This document shows positions 4,855 through 7,707 of a DNA stretch of 7,707 bases, piece by piece. Within the stretch, counting starts at the first letter, position 1, and each line of letters opens with the position of its first letter. The position numbers were made by a program, and so were the translations under genes. Below the pieces are notes generated by a model that saw nothing but the letters and a program-made list of their open reading frames with translations, ran no database searches and was not told the origin of the DNA. This DNA comes from Candidatus Woesearchaeota archaeon. GTDB lineage: Archaea; Nanobdellota; Nanobdellia; Woesearchaeales; GW2011-AR9. The stretch lies in the NCBI GenBank assembly GCA_016203215.1, contig JACQNF010000056.1:1-7707 (forward strand). The letters run 5' to 3'.

Positions 4855-7146
4855 ATGGTAGATGAACAGAAGCCTTGCTTTTCATACGAGACGTACCACG
4901 AAGGAGAAAATAAGATCCTCAAAGTTTCGATGGAAACATGCACCGTCCCACCGTCGATTGAATATAGCGACGTGTGTCTTTCAAAGATAATCGACCTGCT
5001 TCTCGAGAACAGCGGTGTGACGACAATCATCCTTACTCAGCAACGTGAATACGAATATGATTTCTCTCAGACAAAACTGCTCATTGAACTGGCAACATTC
5101 TACCGACGCCTCAATCGTGAGAATCGTTCAAGTTATGCGCATCTAATCACGAATCCGCTCACGGAACGTTATGTCCGAGGAGGTTATGCTGAATTTCAAC
5201 GTCTCATCTCCAAAAAGCTCAAGGATGATCCTTTTGCGGCCTACGTCCAACTGAAACGGTTAGAACGCCAAGAGAAACTAAAACTAGAAACGTCAATTGA
5301 CCCTCGCCAGATGGCCGCTCAAGAGCGCTTCGTTCAAATCATCCAGAATGTCAGCGGACTATGTGAACAGCTTCAACTGATTGCTCTTCTTCTCCCCTTT
5401 AGCAAAGAATATCATCTTGGCGAACGAGTGATTTATGGCAACGTCTTCCGTCCTACCACTCGGCCAGATTTCATGTACACAAAATTAGTGACGGAATTTC
5501 CTGAAGGAGATTTACTCGAGACCTACACTTTTAACGCCGGCCCCGATACCTGCGAGGTAAATATCTTCCAACCAGAGAATGACATCAAGACAATCTACCA
5601 TCTCACTCCTCCAGAATTTCAGTTCAGCGAAGATGAATACGGGCTGCTTGATGACGCGAAGCGGATCATGTCTGAACATAAGCCCACACGAGAGGAATTT
5701 GTCGACCCACAACGCATGCGTGAAGTTTTTCTTTCCATCGGCAAGGATCTCCTCCACGACCTGATAACTCAACGAAATTATAATCTCAACGATGATAAAG
5801 TGGATCAACTTGCACAGGCTTTACTTCGGTATACTGTCGGCTTCGGGTTGATTGAGCTTATCCTCTCCGATCCAAAAGTGCAAGACGTAAACATCAACGC
5901 GCCAAATGGCGAACTGCCCCTATTTATTGTCCATCAAGATTACGGTGATTGCGCAACGAATATTTATCCCACACGATTAGAGGTTGAAAGCTGGGCAACG
6001 AAGTTGCGTTTGATCTCCGGCCGCCCGCTGGATGAAGCCAATCCCATCCTTGACACCGAATTAAAGGTCACTGGATTCAGCTCGAGAGTATCTGCGATTA
6101 CCGCGCCGCTCAGCCCAAACGGCTTGGCGTTCTCTTTTCGTCGACATCGTGATTACCCCTGGACGTTCCCACTCTATCTTCAGCCAAAGATCAGATTTAT
6201 GGACCCGCTTGCCGCAGGGTTGATTAGTTTTCTCATCGACAATAACGCAACGATCCTCGTCGCTGGAACTCGAAGCAGTGGAAAAACCTCGTTTCTGGGA
6301 TCGATCCTCGTTGAGATCATGCGCCGGATTCGAGTGTTAACGATTGAAGATACATTTGAATTGCCTCAAGAATCGTTGCGCAAACTTGGCTACAATGTCG
6401 AATCTCTGAAGGTCGCTTCCGCGCTCAGCTCGCCGGGTTCAGAGGTTGAACCATCTATCGGAATCCGTTCCACCCTCCGTTTGGGAGATTCCGCAATTTT
6501 CGTCGGAGAAGTTCGATCGAAAGAAGCGATCGCTCTCTTTGAAGCTATGCGTGTTGGCGCGGCCGCAAATGTTGTTGCGGGAACGATCCATGCGGATTCG
6601 CCATATGGAGTGTACGATCGCGTGGTTAACGATATCGGCGTGCCCAAAACCTCATTTAAGGCAATCGATGTTATCATCACCGTAAATCCCGTGATTTCGG
6701 GATTAAAGAAATTCAAGAGGATACTTCGGATCACGGAAGTTCGAAAAGAATGGGATGAAGACCCGCTAAAAGAAGGCGCCTTTGTTGATCTGATGGTGTA
6801 TAACCCCATCACCGATACCCTTGAGATCACAGAAGAGTTACGCAACGGAAATTCCGACATCCTCAAACGAATGGCAGGACGAGTGAAGGAATTTTCCGGA
6901 GATTGGAATGCAATCTGGAATAACATTGAGCTCCGTGGTCAAGCAAAGAAAGCAATTGTCGACCAAGCGTTGGAAACACAAAATCCCGTGCTCTTAGAAG
7001 CAGACTTTGTGATCAGGGCAAATGACCAGTTTCACCTCATTTCTGACGCTGTTAAAGAAAGGCGCGGGAAATTAGATACTGCAGAGATCTTGCTTCAATA
7101 TACCAGCTGGCTAAAACGAGAGGCACGGAAGAAGAAAAGTTTGTAA
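4855..7146 (+). CDS. VirB11/ArlI/TadA-type secretion or filament-assembly ATPase with N- and C-terminal extensions
   Basis: The 763-residue product is a cytoplasmic motor ATPase of the type II/IV secretion superfamily (COG0630-like). Residues 296-435 match the family N-terminal domain: 'GFGLIELILSDPKVQDVNIN', then SGRPLDEANPILD and 'LSPNGLAFSFRRH' with the arginines that reach the nucleotide. The RecA-like core has Walker A GTRSSGKT (471-478), Asp box TIEDTFELP (496-504), Walker B IFVGEVR with E552, and His box GTIHADSP (576-583). It is intact. ArlI proteins are usually near 550 residues; here about 290 residues precede the recognisable part and about 140 follow it. The GspE zinc-finger cysteine pairs are absent. 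The N-terminal part (helical at about 70-190) probably binds partners. Transcription is leaderless from 4822-4829 and the gene ends in tandem TAA TAA. No platform gene (ArlJ/TadC/GspF) follows. Whether it drives secretion, pilus assembly or motility cannot be told. Confidence 0.95.
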   Translation: MVDEQKPCFSYETYHEGENKILKVSMETCTVPPSIEYSDVCLSKIIDLLLENSGVTTIILTQQREYEYDFSQTKLLIELATFYRRLNRENRSSYAHLITNPLTERYVRGGYAEFQRLISKKLKDDPFAAYVQLKRLERQEKLKLETSIDPRQMAAQERFVQIIQNVSGLCEQLQLIALLLPFSKEYHLGERVIYGNVFRPTTRPDFMYTKLVTEFPEGDLLETYTFNAGPDTCEVNIFQPENDIKTIYHLTPPEFQFSEDEYGLLDDAKRIMSEHKPTREEFVDPQRMREVFLSIGKDLLHDLITQRNYNLNDDKVDQLAQALLRYTVGFGLIELILSDPKVQDVNINAPNGELPLFIVHQDYGDCATNIYPTRLEVESWATKLRLISGRPLDEANPILDTELKVTGFSSRVSAITAPLSPNGLAFSFRRHRDYPWTFPLYLQPKIRFMDPLAAGLISFLIDNNATILVAGTRSSGKTSFLGSILVEIMRRIRVLTIEDTFELPQESLRKLGYNVESLKVASALSSPGSEVEPSIGIRSTLRLGDSAIFVGEVRSKEAIALFEAMRVGAAANVVAGTIHADSPYGVYDRVVNDIGVPKTSFKAIDVIITVNPVISGLKKFKRILRITEVRKEWDEDPLKEGAFVDLMVYNPITDTLEITEELRNGNSDILKRMAGRVKEFSGDWNAIWNNIELRGQAKKAIVDQALETQNPVLLEADFVIRANDQFHLISDAVKERRGKLDTAEILLQYTSWLKREARKKKSL

Positions 7147-7169
7147 TAAGAGTACAAAATAGGATGGAC

Positions 7170-7174
7170 AAAAA
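7170..7174 (-). terminator. Possible oligo-T terminator after the hypothetical gene
   Basis: Two bases past the TGA stop at 7177 the minus strand reads CGTTTTTGTCC, with a further TTTT about 12 bases on. This suits archaeal T-run termination and would limit reading into the convergent ATPase gene. Confidence 0.3.
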
Positions 7175-7176
7175 CG

Positions 7177-7542
7177 TCATCTTGCTCCTTCCCGAAGAGG
7201 TGTAACTTTGTAGATGGCTACTTCTCCTTTGAGATGAGCGAGAGAACCGTATTCTCCAAAAGGATCATAAACGTGGACTCTCAATCCTGTGTTTCTGAGA
7301 AAAGTTAAATCTGTCCCGAGTGTGGCTCCCATTTTTTTGAGCGCATCTTCTATTATTGGATATTCAAATCTTTCAGGTTTATATGTCATATGATCCCAGC
7401 CACCGGCTGCGTTGGTGATTGCGTGAACCGCACTGGACAGTTCAGCTCTAAGAACACCAACAAAGTCAGAACCAACTGGAGTATACCTCTTTTTAGGATT
7501 ATCTTTAACTAATTGGTCTACAGTTATTTTTGTTACGATCAT
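7177..7542 (-). CDS. Hypothetical protein of 121 residues
   Basis: I do not recognise this protein. It is soluble, with no signal peptide or membrane segment. A basic N-terminal region (QLVKDNPKKRYTP) leads to a likely helix (about residues 27-45, 'RAELSSAVHAITNAAGGWDH'). A mixed alpha/beta part follows, with the strand-like stretch 'LRNTGLRVHVYDPFGEYG' and a final strand (GEVAIYKVTP). No catalytic motif stands out. The start is set by AGGAGG at 7554-7549, six bases before ATG 7542; ATG 7545 is only three bases away and less likely. Six of its seven arginines use AGA or AGG, whereas the ATPase and the Ig-like gene use mainly CGN, so it may have a different origin or expression class. It converges on the ATPase gene with a 30-base gap and shows no sign of belonging to the secretion locus. 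Confidence 0.72.
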   Translation of the reverse strand: MIVTKITVDQLVKDNPKKRYTPVGSDFVGVLRAELSSAVHAITNAAGGWDHMTYKPERFEYPIIEDALKKMGATLGTDLTFLRNTGLRVHVYDPFGEYGSLAHLKGEVAIYKVTPLREGAR

Positions 7543-7548
7543 CATTAT

Positions 7549-7554
7549 CCTCCT
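7549..7554 (-). promoter_or_regulatory. Strong Shine-Dalgarno site for the hypothetical gene
   Basis: AGGAGG followed by ATA leads into two adjacent ATG codons, and the six-base spacing favours the second (7542). A second SD-like GGTGA lies a few bases upstream. Confidence 0.7.
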
Positions 7555-7561
7555 AAATCAC

Positions 7562-7573
7562 CAAGAAATCTTG
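7562..7573. repeat. Short palindrome upstream of the hypothetical gene
   Basis: CAAGA and TCTTG are perfect inverted arms two bases apart, too tight for a good hairpin but typical of a dimeric protein half-site pair. It lies in the predicted leader, just upstream of the Shine-Dalgarno site. It may be chance. Confidence 0.25.
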
Positions 7574-7580
7574 AGGCGAT

Positions 7581-7673
7581 TTAACTATTCACCTCCTCGG
7601 CCATGAATGTGAATATGAGCTTAATAAAGCTTTTGGCTCTCTTGGCCTCATCCAAAAAAATGGTTAGGGGCAT
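7581..7673 (-). CDS. Possible 30-residue small protein or gene remnant
   Basis: On the minus strand an ATG at 7673 opens a 30-codon frame ending in TAA at 7581: MPLTIFLDEAKRAKSF, then IKLIFTFMAEEVNS. It has a charged centre and a short hydrophobic patch. The composition looks protein-like, but there is no ribosome site before the ATG, and a TGA stop lies three codons upstream, so it is not the tail of a longer intact frame. A candidate TATA element for the downstream gene lies inside it. It could be a small gene, the relic of a broken one, or chance. Confidence 0.22.
   Translation of the reverse strand: MPLTIFLDEAKRAKSFIKLIFTFMAEEVNS
7618..7631 (-). promoter_or_regulatory. Candidate promoter inside a palindrome, for the hypothetical gene
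   Basis: The minus strand reads CAAAAGC then TTTATTAA, a reasonable BRE/TATA pair, at 7621-7628. It is embedded in inverted AGCTT/AAGCT arms (7618-7622 and 7627-7631). Transcription would start near 7600, giving a leader of about 55 bases. A palindrome over a TATA box could be an operator where a dimeric regulator blocks TBP binding, but this is inferred from layout only. Confidence 0.35.
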
Positions 7674-7707
7674 AAAGCAAAGTCAAATCTTGAATTAACT
7701 TCTAGTC

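Noticed and set aside
6390..6926. 178-codon open frame on the minus strand within the ATPase gene
   Set aside because: It lies wholly opposite the conserved ATPase core (Walker A to after the His box); its length follows from the codon pattern of the real gene and it has no start signals of its own.
1..7707. tRNA or rRNA genes, CRISPR arrays, insertion sequences
   Set aside because: No cloverleaf, conserved rRNA stretch, regularly spaced repeats, transposase or paired terminal repeats were seen on either strand.

Overview
The window looks like a piece of an archaeal chromosome. Gene starts are preceded by BRE/TATA boxes at archaeal spacing (for example 1704-1711, 4822-4829). One large gene appears to be read from a leaderless message, and others use GGAGG or GGTGA Shine-Dalgarno sites. 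The gene content is a VirB11/ArlI/TadA-type secretion ATPase, coiled-coil partners with a short helical N-terminal module, and small polytopic proteins beginning 'D-x-x-x-P-F'. This resembles DPANN archaea of the Woesearchaeota/Pacearchaeota kind. That placement is an inference from protein style; no marker gene is present to prove it.

Layout from left to right: (i) the first codons of a minus-strand gene leaving at position 1, with its promoter at about 87-94; (ii) 151-1611 minus, a membrane-anchored Ig-like repeat protein with a second beta-rich domain after its transmembrane segment; (iii) a divergent promoter region, 1612-1750; (iv) 1751-3589 plus, three tandem paralogous proteins of about 190 residues, each with five predicted membrane segments; (v) a short convergent junction, 3590-3651; (vi) 3652-4652 minus, two coiled-coil proteins whose genes are translationally coupled; (vii) a second divergent promoter region, 4653-4854; (viii) 4855-7146 plus, a 763-residue secretion ATPase with large extensions at both ends; (ix) 7177-7542 minus, an unrelated-looking hypothetical gene with different arginine codon use and a strong Shine-Dalgarno site, preceded by palindromic DNA and a 30-codon ORF.

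Genes (ii) to (viii) plausibly form one functional neighbourhood. A cytoplasmic ATPase motor of the type IV filament/type II secretion superfamily sits with cytoplasmic coiled-coil adaptors, a set of polytopic membrane proteins and a surface-facing Ig-like protein. The classical membrane platform (ArlJ/TadC/GspF) and any pilin with a class III signal peptide are not visible here. The three 5-TM paralogs are therefore candidates for a non-canonical membrane part of the machine. This is the most interesting hypothesis in the window and remains an inference from gene context.
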